64,000 nt of DNA from Takakia lepidozioides (GCA_030704615.1 CM060733.1:37512001-37576000), one strand, 5' to 3'. Positions 31,340 through 43,223 are shown, counted from the first letter of the stretch. The notes: a model not told the origin generated them from the letters alone. A program made the numbers and translations.

Positions 31340-32790
31340 CCTTTCGGATGAAATATGACGCAACTCGGCCCCGAATTTCCAACGTAGAGGTAATTCAGAG
31401 CGCGGTAGGATGGGAATCCGGCGCCGGATTTCCATCCTGTAGGTAATTCGGAGCGCGGATAAATGGAAATCCGGCACCGGATTTCCGTCCGCCAGGTAGG
31501 GCGGCGCGCAAAATTTCCGTCACGCAGGTAATTTTGTACGCGGATGGATGGAAATCCGGCGCCGGATTTCCATCCGCCAGGTAGGGCGGCGCGCCAAATT
31601 TTCGTCATGCAGGTAATTCAGAGCGCCGCAGGATGGAAATTCGGCGCCGAATTTCCATCCTACAGGTAATTTCAATCGCCGAATTTCCGTCATGCAGGTA
31701 ATTCGGAGCCCGGATGGATGGAAATTCGGCGCCGAATTTCCATCCAGCAGGTAACTCGGATCGCTGGCGGATGGAAATTTGGCGCCGAATTTCCATCCGC
31801 CAGGTAAGTCTAAGCGCAGAATTACCATCCTGCAGGTAATTCTGAGCGTGGCCGCTTGGTTTTCGGAGAAACGCATAAACTGTTAGTTTTGTGGCTGAAG
31901 TCCACTTTTAGACACGTTTTTCATGGACTCCTCGACTGCTAGAGGGAAATCGGAACGGCCCCGGACGGAAATTCGGCGCCGTTTTTCCATCCTGGGAGGT
32001 TTTTATATCGTCCAGTTTTCGGCCTCACCACTCGACCGGACTTCCTTTGATGGGGCTCGGATGGAAATTCGGGGCCGAATTTCCATTCGGGGGATGCTCT
32101 CTGTCGGACAGGTGCCGTCCTCTCCGCCCGAGGCGACTTCATCCGGGCGTCCCCTGTTGGATATTCGGTGCCGAATTTCCGTCCGGGGGTTGAAATGTGA
32201 CGGCCAGGTGCCGGCCTCTCCCCCTCTCCGACTGCATCCGAACGGCCCCGGATGGAAATTCGGCGCTGTTTTTCCATCCGGGGAGGTTTTATGTCGACCA
32301 GTTTTCGGCCTGACCCCCCGACACGACTTCCTTTGGGGGGGCCCGGATGGAAATTCGGCGCCGAATCTCCATCCAGGGGATACTCTCTGTCGGACACGTG
32401 CCGCCTCTCCGCCCGAGGCGACTTCATCCGGGCGTCCCTTTTGGATATTCGGTGCCGAATTTCCGTCCGGGGGTTGAAATGTGACGGCCAGGTGCCAGCC
32501 TCTCCCCCCTCCCCGACTGCCTCTGAACGGCCCTGGATGGAAATTCGACGCCGTTTTTCCATCCGGGGAGGTTTTTATGTCGGCCAGTTTTCGGCCTGAC
32601 CCCCGGACACGACTTCCTTTGGGGGGATCCGGATGGAAATTCGGCGCTGAATTTCCATCCGGGGGATGTTCTCTGTCGGACAGGTGCCGGCCTCTCTGCC
32701 CCAGGCGACTTCATCCGTGCGGCCCCGGTTGGATATTCGTGCCGAATTTCCATTCGGGGGTAGTAATGTGACGGCATGGTGCCGGCTTCT
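31340..32790. repeat. Palindrome array B (GGCGCC-centred)
   Basis: About 15 palindromes of type TGGAAATTCGGCGCCGAATT plus mirror, at about 31.41, 31.46, 31.54, 31.63, 31.72, 31.77, 31.97, 32.06, 32.16, 32.25, 32.35, 32.44, 32.54, 32.63 and 32.73 kb. Up to about 31.8 kb they are simple units; from 31.95 kb they form a higher-order repeat of about 286 bp (starts near 31,953, 32,241 and 32,526), each with three palindromes. The array separates the accessory gene from the transposase, as in MULE A. Confidence 0.88.
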
Positions 32791-33057
32791 CCCCTTCAGC
32801 CGACATCATCCGGACGGCCCCCCACTTTCTGACTGCATACCGTTGGCAGTTATTACGCAAAGACCAGGGGCCGCATTCCGGAGACAAGGTTCATTAACAC
32901 TCTGACTGTGGATTTTTGAGATAGTTGGCTCCCTGGATTTGGATCAGGCTTCGTCGCTCGGACAAATTGGCACCGCATTCCTTCCCATCGCTGCATCCCC
33001 CTTCTACCAGGGAGCTTGCCCGCACGCCATCCTAGCAGTCTTGTGTGAACATCTCCC

Positions 33058-36000
33058 ATGGCGGAAAACCCGAGCGCTACCCGAGTGTACTGCCCTCCTC
33101 ACGAGCATAGAGCTTCATTTCCATGCAGAGGGGACATCTGCCGGGTGATGGAGAAATATCTGTGCGTTCGATACCACCTGAAACCGGGGTCGGGTTTTTT
33201 GGAGGAGGAAAGGAAGGACTCAAACGACGTTGTTGTCGAGAGTATTGTTGTGCTCCACGATGATTTCAGCGATGGCAGGGAATGGTGAGTTCCACCATCG
33301 GACAGCGTCATATACAGGGCTGTTGGGGACTTCATTTGCCCGCCAAATGCACCTTCTATCCTGGCGCCTTCAACGAAACAATCCGCGAATTAGAGAGTGG
33401 GTACCTCAAAGAGAGAAGTCCGCAACGAAGTAATCCAGAGCCGAACCCATCAATGAAGACGAGCGAGAACCGGGTTGTTCACAACCTGTCCGACTCAGAC
33501 GAGATCATGGAAGTTCCGAGATCGTCCTGGAGATCAGGCAAGTCCTCAATGGACGTCAGTGGACGAGGGAGTCATATTCCCAGCACGAGCACTGCATTTC
33601 GATCTATTCTTGAAATCTGCGAGGCTTCACATGGAGGGACACCGCTCGGAGCTGGCCGGGCTGGACTGCAGCAAGTTCGCAATTAAATCGGTTACATGCC
33701 TTCCCGCAGACGTCGACGGTAATATCTTCTTTGAGTTCCCTCCTCGGGCGGACTACTCGAGGGCGTCTGGAATGTTGACAGATATGGATAGAAAACATGA
33801 CGGTCATCCTTGGTGCGTACCAAAACCACCAGCATGAAGATGCTTGATGGTGTGCGGGTGCGCTACGTTGTTTGTGCGGGCGCGTTGCGGTGTTTCTCCC
33901 CCAACTTGCTTCCACTTTAAATCCAGAGGTCACAGGAACGAGACCGATTGGACAGGCACAGCTCATCACCATTTTGAGCTCAGGAGAAGGTTCCAAACTC
34001 CACATTTAAGTGTGCGCATTGCAAAGAACCACCACACTGCATGTCTGTTTGTAATGCCAAGCAGTTCTATGTGTTGCACCGTTTCCCTGACCTCACCCGA
34101 GCTTGCATACACGTTGGTTCCCATTGTCACAAATTGGCAAGGGGGAACTCGCGGGAGGCTGCCCACGAGGCAGAGCAGCTCGTTCAGGAGGAGGTTAAGT
34201 TGAGACCGGGTGCCAAACCCAAATAGATACAGCTCCAAGCCGCCCATAAGATGGCGTTGGCCAGAATTATGTCGGAAGACGGCTCCGACAGAGTTCCTCT
34301 CGATGACAAGGAAATGGAGGCATTGCTGGAGTCGGTGTCCCACGTCTGTTCACCGAATGTCCGAAACCACATTGTGTCATGCAAACAGAAAATTGGGCGT
34401 GGCTCGGATATGCACTCCATTCTGGAGGTGAAGAGACGATGTGGATATGACTACATTCATGGAAGTCGGTTTCCAGGACAAGGGACTGAGGCAGATCGTT
34501 GTTTTGTATTCAAAATGTCGACGTGTGGACCTGGCAGCGGCGTCGAACTGGTCGACAGGATGACGAGTGGGGACTTGTCAAACAGTTGGGTCATGTTCGA
34601 CCATATCAAGCGAATTACAAATCACCAGTGGGTGACAATGGGTGCACATGTCTACGACACCCACTGCAGGATGCTAATGACAATTGCTATTTGTGAGATG
34701 AAAGGAGAGGACACACAATCGGAGATGCTTCTTTGGCAGGGAATAAACGAACAGATGGCCAAGGCGGGATTGCCCCCTCCCAATTTCCGTGGTTTCATGG
34801 CGGACAACGCACAAGCAAATTGGGCTGCCATCCGAAGGGTGTACGGGCAAGACACCAATGTTCCCATGGAAGGCAAGGAGAGATCTTGTGGGTTCCATTT
34901 TCTGCAGAGCCTTTCGCAGTACACAACCAGGCTCGTGGCGCCAGATTTCAGAGAGGAGCACCGTTCCATGTGTCTTGCGTGGAAGCGCGCTCCCACCTTG
35001 GATGATGCAGAGACACAGTTTGCATGTATACGGGCTTGGTGGACATCGTCAGGTGCTGTAAGGAAATTAGACGAGGGAGCAATGGTCAGTTGGCTAGCAT
35101 GGTGGCATTATCGTTTCCTGCAGTTCGGCGACTATATGCGGGAGGTGAGTTGCACGAATTTGCGTCCCGTTGAATATTATTCTTGGCATTATTTGTAACT
35201 TGCTTGTAACCTCAACATGTGCTTGTGCAGGAAATGTGTCTCGACTCTGACACCGACATGCCCATGACAAACATGGCCGAATCAGTGCACTCTTCCTGGC
35301 GTGCCTCCTCTGCGGCGCATCTGGTGGACATCCTCACTGCCACAACGGAGGACATTGTGAGGTCAATTATGCAGCAAAGCAGGTACAACGAGTTCTTGAA
35401 AGGGAAACAGTGGGGCTTGGGGCCGGACACGCAGGAAATGCTGATGCGGACTGCCTCCAGATCAAAGAATCCTTGGAAGTGGGCGGCGGCCTTGCGAGAG
35501 GGCCTTCGGGACACACCATTGCTTCGAAGAGGCCAACATTTGGAAGGAGATGTTCATACCCGTCCAGTGAGACGAAGACTTGACGAGGCACCTGGCGGAG
35601 AAGAGGATTCATGGCAAGCTGACAAGAATATTCGCACACTCCCTCGTGGTCCTGTGATGTTGCCCGAGGAGGTCTCGTTGAGCACCGCAAGTCCTGCACG
35701 TTCAAGATCGCCATCTCCTTTGAGCACAGGGCGCGTGCCCTGGCAACATAACGAGCCATCTGTAATAAAGCAGTACAACATTCCCATTGTGGAGACAAGA
35801 GTGTCGGAGTCACAGTGGAGAATTGCGAGGACATTGCCGGCATTTCGAGGGAAGTGCTGCGCCATCCGGGTGGATACGAGAGCACGCTGTGGTGAGATGA
35901 TTCGGAGGAACCCACACGGTGCTGTACCTGCACCTTGTTTCAGCGGCAGATTTTTGACTCCCACATTTGCTCACGCCACAACGCAGACATTTTGGTTCTG

Positions 36001-36648
36001 TAGGCACGACATAATGACCTGTGTATTTGGCGAGCCCAAGTACGGGATTCAGGGAATGCCGGAGCCTCCGGGCGTCTGGCCTGTTGCACCGGGTTGCAGC
36101 CTCTATCAGAATAAGGCGGATGATCTATCTGCAGCAGGATTTCGAATGGTGCAACGCACAGACGTCCTGGCCCACGCATTTCCGGTTCCTCAGACCCAGC
36201 CATTACAGACTGCTCGGTCCAGTAGAGACGGATTGGACAATTCTGCACATCCCACAATGCGATTCGGAAGAGTGAAGAGACGACACCCTCCCAACAAGTT
36301 GAATGAGACTCGGATTGCCAATGCTCTTGGGATGGCTTGCACTATTCAGAGCTCCGTGGACGTACCTCCACCCGGCCTTGGGCGTGTTTATCGATGGCAA
36401 CGGCCGGCTTGGCTGTACGCGACGATGTATACACAATTACGATTGGAGTGGAGCCGACTTGCAATTGTACGGACTTCTCGTTGATGGAAGCAAAGAAGGG
36501 TTCAAAGTATTATCCGTGCAAGCATCTGTATTACATTTACCTGAAGAGGTTGAGGATGAACGTGACTATTGATGACTTTATTCATGCACTGGCATTGAGC
36601 GTGAACGAGCTGCACAAACTCCTCCTTAGGGATTCCAGAAATCATTGA
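33058..36648 (+). pseudogene. MULE transposase, copy B (nearly complete, few lesions)
   Basis: Begins MAENPSATRVYCPPHEH and continues EKYLCVRYHLKPGSGFLEEE. The zinc-binding N-terminus (HDGHPWCVPKPP, ACIHVGSHCHKLARGN) is frameshifted near 33.84 kb. The main exon 34,227-35,142 has SEDGSDRVPLDDKEMEALLE, FRGFMADNAQANWAAIRRVY and RSCGFHFLQSL (C-x2-H of MULE transposases). The intron 35,143-35,230 is at the same place as in copy A. The second exon has NMAESVHSSWRASSAAHLVD. After a frame change near 36,400 comes a SWIM finger, TCNCTDF then KYYPCKHLYYIY. Damage includes TAG 34,224 where copy A has CAG. The enzyme would cut and paste the element by binding its ends. Confidence 0.82.
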
Positions 36649-36779
36649 TGGGGCAAAGGGAATCCTCCATATGGATATTTTCAATTGCATTTTCATGTAT
36701 CAGACTTTTTTTTGCAGTGTAATGCACCCCAAAACTCCTGGAATGAGGCAATATTCCATTCAAACTGAGATCCAACAGC

Positions 36780-36942
36780 AGTTGTGGGGCCATTTCTGGA
36801 AAAATGGCGCCGAATTTCTCTATTTTGGGCCGAAAACAGGCTAAGTCCCAACATGCACTGGTACCCGTGTCTGGAAAAATGGCGTCGAATTTCCCTATTT
36901 TGCGCCGAAAACTGGCTAAGTCCGAACATGCACTGGAAAAAT
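36780..36942. repeat. Two GGCGCC-type repeats at the inversion breakpoint
   Basis: AAAATGGCGCCGAATTTCTC and AAAATGGCGTCGAATTTCCC start about 100 bp apart, each followed by CCGAAAACNGGCTAAGTCC and CATGCACTGG. They are related to array C and are the last MULE B sequence before the inverted tnp2 segment. Confidence 0.7.
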
Positions 36943-37833
36943 GGGAACCTGCGGTGACCTTGGTAGACAGTTTTGCCCAGAACTTTTGAGTGTCTTGCAT
37001 CTACATGAGGACCACATACTAGATACCCTTTGTAGCCTTTTGTGACACATCCTGCAAGTAGGCCATAAGCAGGAAAATCGTGGATGCTCCATAGTAGTAT
37101 AGCGCGTAGTATAAAGGTTCTCTCACCAACAGGTTTGTATATGTCATATGCCCGAACCCCCCTCCACAAAACAAGTAATTCCTCCATCAGTGGTGCTAAG
37201 TACACATCTATGTGCTCACTTGTAACTGACTGCTTTCCTGGAATCAAGAGAGTAAGCATGACAAAAAACTTCTTTGTAGTGAGCCAGGGAGGTAGGTTGT
37301 ATACCAGCATCAACACTGGCCATTTTGACCAGCAATTGTTCTTATCACCAAACGGGTTGACTCCATCGAAGGAAAACCAAGCCTTACATTGCGAGGCTCT
37401 GCTGCAAAGTCGAGCCAAGTAGCATCAATGTGTTTCCAAGCCTTTGAATCAGCTGCATGGCGCACAAGGCCATCGTTGCTTGCATTTCGACTGTGCCAGG
37501 TCATTAATTCTGCAATAGAAGAGCATCTATACATACGCAAAAGACGTGGTATCAATGGAAAATGGGGAAGCACCTTAACAGGTACCTTGGATCCCCCCAC
37601 ATTTTTGAATCGGACGCTTTGACACTTGGGGCAACTCTCTGAAGCTTTCAAGTCCCCCATAAACAGCACACACCCCTTTGGGCAAGCATCGATCTTCTCA
37701 TAAGCAAGCCCAAGCTTGCTCACCATGGTCTTTGCATAGTAGAAAGATGTGGGTAGTACGTTTGGTTGTGGCAACAAGGTTTTCTGCAGCAAAGAGAACA
37801 TTTCATCCACAAAGCCATTCGTAACCCCATGTG
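36943..37833 (-). pseudogene. CACTA tnp2, middle part (inverted piece of the split gene)
   Basis: Read from 37,833 leftward: HGVTNGFVDEMFSLLQ, KLGLAYEKIDACPKGCVLFM, GDLKASESCPKCQSVRF. After a frameshift near 37,400 it reads NPFGDKNNCWSKWPVLMLVY, NLPPWLTTKKFFVMLTLLIP, HIDVYLAPLMEELLVLWRGV and YQGHRRFP. This is the transposase_21 core of CACTA TNP2. The start continues the tnp2 piece that stops at 24,255 (CATHGV). The end GHRRFP continues at 38,321 with HPYRRDRIHFNG, a few residues short of the usual GHRRFLPxxHPYR. The piece is therefore one gene's middle, turned around. Confidence 0.85.
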
Positions 37834-38320
37834 AGGTTAGCTATTTCATGAGCATGAGCGGCATGAGCGGCATGAGCGGAGTAGCAAGAGCGGAGTAGCA
37901 AGACAATCGGTTTTCATGAGCAGAAGTACAAATTTTGAAAATAAAAAACATTATAAAACATTAATTTAATGCAATGTGTCAGAAAAAACAAATATATTAT
38001 TCGGCACCTTGAAGGGAAAATTGTAGTTTTGAGAGTTGCGCTCATCATATTTCGTCTTCCGCTCATGCCAATTCCCAGCGACATGTGCAAAAATGGCGCC
38101 GAATTTCGCGGTAATAGGGTCCGTAACCGGAAAAAACCGCGACGTATTTCGTGGTAATAGGTCTCTCTGGCGAAAAATGGTGCCGAATTCTGCGGCTATA
38201 GGTCCCCTCATGACAGGTGTGTAAGCCCAAAATTTGGAAATGTGGCGCCGAATTTCGGTACATGGTGCCGGGGATTGCACAGATGTTGGGCAGTTCTGGG
38301 CCATGTAACTGGAAATTAGG
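37834..38320. mobile_element. Right end of MULE B, in inverted orientation
   Basis: AGGTTAGCTATTTCATGAGC at 37,834-37,853 is the terminal repeat, followed by GGCATGAGC units, an AT-rich tract and palindromes near 38,090, 38,175 and 38,248 (for example AAAATGGCGCCGAATTTCGC). The adjoining CCCCATGTG (37,825-37,833) is the complement of the left duplication. Turning 36,943-38,320 around would put this end directly after the transposase, with the terminus facing outward. Confidence 0.7.
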
Positions 38321-40987
38321 CCCATCCATACCGCAGGGACCGCATACACTTCAATGGACAGGTGGAGATGCGTGCGAAGCCACATCGGTTCACACCGGTT
38401 CAACAGGAGGCCGCTGGTGTTGAGGCTGAAGGTTATGACCTTGACCCCCGTGATTTTCCTGTTGCTGAAGTTCATCCAGCCAAGGTTCATGGTATCAAAA
38501 GGCGCAGCTGCCTATGGGATTTACCATACGGAAGGTACCCCCTGCACTTGTACTTGTTTGAGTTCAATGTTCTTTGTAAATGGAAAAGGTAGTGCCCCTG
38601 TAGTGGTTACTTCTTACTTTCCGAGTGGGGTACTGCATGTAATTTGGACTTCACATTAATAACTCGTGGAGTGGTAAAAGATAGTATCCATGATGCTCAG
38701 GAAGTTGTTGACATCACTTGAGAGGCTAATAATGCACTAAATGAGTTGTTTGAACCACTAAGGAGGGACTGTCATGCATCACAACCACTTTAGACATGGA
38801 AGTATATAGTGCTCATAAAGGAATCTGATTTGTATAGGACTGCAATCTGAATGTTCCTGAAATGGTGTCATCAATTGCAGGATCTGTTGCAACGTTACTT
38901 ACTGGATCCCATGCATTGCGAAAAGAATTATGTGAAAACTTGTTGAAGACGATTTTCGGACGGAAGGACACGGTGAAGGTGAGGAACGACATGGAGGTAA
39001 TCGGCATCAGACGTCACTTGTGGCTTCGGCCTGATCCACAGAACCCGTCACGTATCATGAAACCAACAGCACCGTATGTTCTCACTCCCGCTGAAATCAC
39101 GATATTTCTTGATACTTTGGGGGCTATCAAAACTCCTTCGGGATTTGCAAGTGCATTTCAAAAACACATACACCCGTCTAAGAAACATTTGACGAGTATG
39201 AAGTCTCATGATTATCACGTTTTAATGCAACATATTTTACCTGTGTGTATTTGCCATTGCATGGCTCTAGGCCCACGTGGGGTCATTATGTGTGTGAGTC
39301 GCATTTTCCGCCGGATTTGTGCCAAAGTATGGGACCCTAACGAAATAGATTCATTGCGTGAGGATGTTGCTATAACCTTGTGTCTGTTAGAGAAAGAGTT
39401 CTCCCCTTCTTTCTTTGATGTCATGACCCATTTGCTAGTTCATCTCGTAGATGAACTAGACACATGTGGTCCGGTGTCTTCACAGTGGATGTATCCCATG
39501 GAGTGTTACATGAAAGATCTCAAGGGATACGTTAGGAATTACGCAAAGCCAGAAGGGAGTATGGCGGCAAGGTATGTTCTTGATGAGGCCATGGGGTTCA
39601 TGAGTGAGTATATGCAATCATTAGATGCAACTCAACGGCGGATTTGGGATGCAAATGCGGAGGAAGGGGTTGAGAATGAGGTCTTGGAAGGTGTCGGCAA
39701 AAAGCGGGACATGAGTGGAGCTGAGAGAGATGCAGCACATTTGTATGTGCTTAACAATACCAATGTGATGGTTCCTTGGGTGCAGGGAGTTCTTCTTTTC
39801 ATTGCACCTTATTCATATCAAGTTCAAATGCAATTGTGACTGTCACCAGTGTAATAGAACCACCCACAAGTCACAAAAGTTAGTGGTTCATCGTGATGAT
39901 AACCACTTCTGTAGTAACTGAATGTCTAAGTGAGTGACTTTTTGGAAGAGCATGTTCTTTTACAAGTCATTCTACTCACTCATCCAGTGGTTTTCAAAGT
40001 ATCATTCATGCTAGGTATTTTTTGCAAAGTAATGCAACACTTCATTGCTAACATGTGTCATTCTTGTTGCCATTTTGTGACAGAAAGTATGCAACAGAGA
40101 AGGCAGAGTTCACTGCAGACAAAGAGGCATGTGCTCGTGAGTGGCGTGCCAATCGTCGACGTCACCACCGCGTTCTGGTGCCATACCCTCCCCATTTGTT
40201 GGAGTTTCCACCCCTACCGGTATGGATACGCCGTGCAGTCCAGGCCCATGTCTCTGAGCAGGGTGTTGAGGATACGGATGTAATTCATTTGTCTACTCCT
40301 CCCTCATTGAGATCAGCTTCATTTCGTGGCATGAAGGCGTATGGAAATCATTATCGACTGGATGACACAAAGAGTCGTCTTCTTGTCTCTTTTGATTCCG
40401 GAGTTGCATCAGTCTTCCAGCAACAGAGCAGAATTAGTGTGTGTGATAGAAATCCAATCATGTCACCATTGGAGTACGTTGGGGTCATCAAAGAGATCTT
40501 CAAATTGGATCATGGACGAGTGCACCCCATTGTATTTCATTGTGCTTGGGTGAGGGCCAACCTCGTTGGACAAAATGCTACAATGAAGCGGGATTCGTAT
40601 GGTTTTCTACTTGCAAATTTTGGGAGGATGTTACCCACCAATGATCAGCCGTTCATCTTTCCATCTCAAGTTGAACAGGTGTTCTTTTCGGATGAGTCCC
40701 CAAGTTCGGAGTGGAAGGTAGTACTTCGGAAGGATCCAAGCGCAAAAAGGATTGTGGCGGACATCGATCAATGTGACATTGGAGAAAATGCAGATTTCGA
40801 TGGCCTTCAGGCACCGTCCACCTTATCAGATCAGGCAATACCTAGGTCATTAGATGGTGCCACGGCTCTAAATAAAGAAGACCTGGTTATGTTGGCTACC
40901 ATTCAAGCCGCGTTTGTGCAACCAACCGTTATTCTAGTTGAGCAAAGTGATTCAGAGGGTGACGAATATGTTTCAGATTCAAAATAA
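38321..40987 (+). pseudogene. CACTA tnp2, C-terminal part with DUF4218 and DUF4216 (three exons)
   Basis: Exon a (38,321-38,588) reads HPYRRDRIHFNGQVEMRAKP and RRSCLWDLPYGRY. Exon b starts after TTGCAG at about 38,880 and runs to about 39,785: ELCENLLKTIFGRKDTVKVR, MKSHDYHVLMQHILPV, LEKEFSPSFFDVMTHLLVHL, SQWMYPMECYMKDLKGYVRN and KPEGSMAARYVLDEAM, which is DUF4218. Exon c (about 40,083-40,987) has EFPPLPVWIRRAVQAHVSEQ, FRGMKAYGNHYRLDDTKSRL and HPIVFHCAWV, which is DUF4216. The open exons b and c show no stop. The protein is the CACTA transposase, now separated from its N-terminal two thirds. Confidence 0.85.
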
Positions 40988-41668
40988 AGTTTATTGTTGG
41001 AACCATTTGTTCAATAGCATCATGCCACAATGGTCTGGCCACTTGTCTGTTTTTCAAAGTCTGTCACAGCTGCACAAACCACTTAACATTTTCCATGTAT
41101 CACCCAAAAAGTGGTACCAATCACTTGTCTGCAGGCAACCACTCATGAGAAACCACTAGAATAGTGGTTCCAATTACTGCAGTATCTTTCACCACCCACT
41201 CTCCACCACTATCAAAGTGGTACAAATCAATGAGGTGTCTTTAACCACTCAAGATCAACGTGCACTGTCCCCGTCCACGTGGAATATTATATTTATGAAT
41301 TAAAATATATTTCTAAATCATAAATCACAAACAAAATTTGAATTATTACACGTGGAGTAGCAAGTGGTTTCAACCACTTCCCATCACTGAGGTGTCTATA
41401 ACCACTCACAATGTACCACTGCACTCGTCCATGTGGAATATTACATTTATTAATTAAAATGTATTACCAAATAAATAATAATAAATAAAAACAATTTATT
41501 ACACGTGGACTACTGAGTGGTTGAAACCACTTACAACCACTGTCTGTGATGCCACCGTGGCATTTCATTGGGATTAACCACTGGCAAGTGGTTACTAGTG
41601 GTTTATAGAGTGGAAAAAGACAGTAGTGGTTAAAGGGCCAATGGTTATTCCACGTTTTTCTTCTAGTG
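40988..41668. repeat. CACTA right subterminal repeats and terminus
   Basis: AACCACT and AGTGGTT occur many times between about 41,010 and 41,640. The element ends at 41,668; its reverse complement starts CACTAGAAGAAAAACGTGGA. No matching left terminus was found near 22.5-23.7 kb, so that end is uncertain. Confidence 0.65.
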
Positions 41669-41744
41669 CCTTCCATTTGTTGCATGTGCATTAATGAGGT
41701 GGATTCGATGCAACGTATGTGTGTAATTCATTAATTGTGTGTGT

Positions 41745-41765
41745 GGGGGGGGGGGGGGGGGGGGG
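41745..41765 (+). repeat. G21 homopolymer
   Basis: Twenty-one G residues after a GT-rich run, directly before a probable splice acceptor (GCATAG at about 41,775). Confidence 0.85.
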
Positions 41766-41774
41766 TGTGCATAG

Positions 41775-42135
41775 GTATCGTGGGATGCGCTCATTGCGGG
41801 AGAGAATGATGCGGCAAACAAGGATAAGTTTCAGAGGGCACGCAAAGCAACAACAATCCATCTTGAGAAGCACAAATCCACACACAAGTGGGGCCCCGGC
41901 GGATCGAGGGGTTTTATCCTTCGATTTGTAAGTCACACTTCCCTATGTATTTTGTTATGTCTTCTTTCTGGCTCCATCATCTTGAGAAACTGACTTTAAT
42001 TTGTGGCATGTGTAGGAAACCATGTTTGAGAGGTTGTCATCTCCGGTAGAGTACGACTATGTGCAAGGAGCATGGTTGGCAATCCCTCATGACCAACATG
42101 GCCAAGACGGAGGGGATGAGTGCACTACAAGGCAG
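41775..42135 (+). pseudogene. tnpA-like (Transposase_24) fragment, two exons
   Basis: Exon one (to about 41,930) reads SWDALIAGENDAANKDKFQR, ATTIHLEKHKSTHKWG and GGSRGFILRF and ends at GTAAGT. Exon two, from about 42,016 after TGTAG, reads ETMFERLSSPVEYDYVQGAW and stops. W-x2-L, a Lys/Arg-rich helix and a GSRGF-type end fit Transposase_24. It lies outside the CACTA end at 41,668, so it belongs to another broken element. Confidence 0.45.
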
Positions 42136-42856
42136 TAATATGGCTGAAGGGGGGGGGGTCATGGCCAAGGATTGGATGAAAGCTCTGTGGGAGTTAGGGG
42201 AACGCCGCCTGGTTTACGTGTTAAGGCGAAGGGCGTGGAGTCATCATGCTCATCGGATAGCTATGACTCCTCCTCCTCCTTTGAGGATGAGGATGAGGAT
42301 GAGTAGTCCTAGTCCGTGTAAGTCCCAGGGTCAGTCTACTGAACCCTCGTGAGCAAAGAATTCAGCTCATTGCTTGTAAATATATTTCCATTTGTACATA
42401 TATTTCCATCTTTCATCTTATTCATGTGTCGCATGGCCTCACCCTCGGTTTATGCTTGCTTGAACCAATGCAATAAACAAAATTGAGTACCTGTTAAATC
42501 AGAGCAATGGAAGCTCTAATGTCTTTCAACACCCAAGAAAGAAACCAGAGAAAAACCCTAAATCACCCCCAATTCACCCCCTTTGCGGCCCTCAACTTTA
42601 CAAAAGCGTCGCTGGGGGCGCCTCGCGCTGGGACGCCCAACGTTGCGACGCCAGGGGGTCGCAATGGTGTTGTGGTCAGCTTAAGTCATCACAAGGACGT
42701 CGCTTGGGGCGCCTGCCGGTAGGGGGATGCAACAACGGCGACGATGTTGGGGCTGGGGCTGGGCACTAAGGCTGTGGAGGATGCAACTCCCCGGCGTCAC
42801 AAAAGAGACCCCCTTAGAAGGAACTTGAAGGCTCTTGAAGGAAATCCTTATAATTG

Positions 42857-42887
<31 letters not shown>

Positions 42888-43188
42888 TTATATTGCTTTT
42901 GTGATACATAGATGTAGCGTAGGTGTGTTGGTTAGTTTGTAGTGTCTTAGAAATGTTATAACGTGGAGGTCTTAGGTTCAAGTATGCATTGCATGATATA
43001 TGTAGAACAATGAACATATTGCCATTAGACAGAACCGGAGGCAATGGTCAACGCCGTAGTCAATGGTCAACAAGTTTTTGAAATTCAAAATTTTTCGCCT
43101 AAATTCAAATGTACCTCCTTAAATTGTGATGTCCGGGCGTCGCACTTTGCGACCCGCGGATGGTGCTAATTCTACAGTGCAGAGTAGT

Positions 43189-43223
<35 letters not shown>

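Larger units (their letters stand above)
24256..36942. mobile_element. MULE copy B, main part (about 12.7 kb; right end inverted at 37,834-38,320)
   Basis: The left end has CTATTTCATGAGCGGCATGA from 24,265. Inside are a minus-strand ParB-methyltransferase gene (24.5-31.1 kb), palindrome array B (31.3-32.8 kb), a plus-strand MULE transposase (33.06-36.65 kb) and two palindromes at 36.79-36.94 kb. It is inserted in a CACTA tnp2 gene. Its right terminus lies at 37,834-38,320 in reversed orientation because of a later inversion. A MULE with a second, DNA-modifying gene is unusual. Confidence 0.75.

Noticed and set aside
31520-32777. Frames of 115-207 codons in array B
   Set aside because: Same reason: the palindromes give similar frames on both strands, and the frames follow the repeat unit.
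42857-42895. Origin or regulatory role for the TA repeat
   Set aside because: An ordinary dinucleotide microsatellite with no supporting context.
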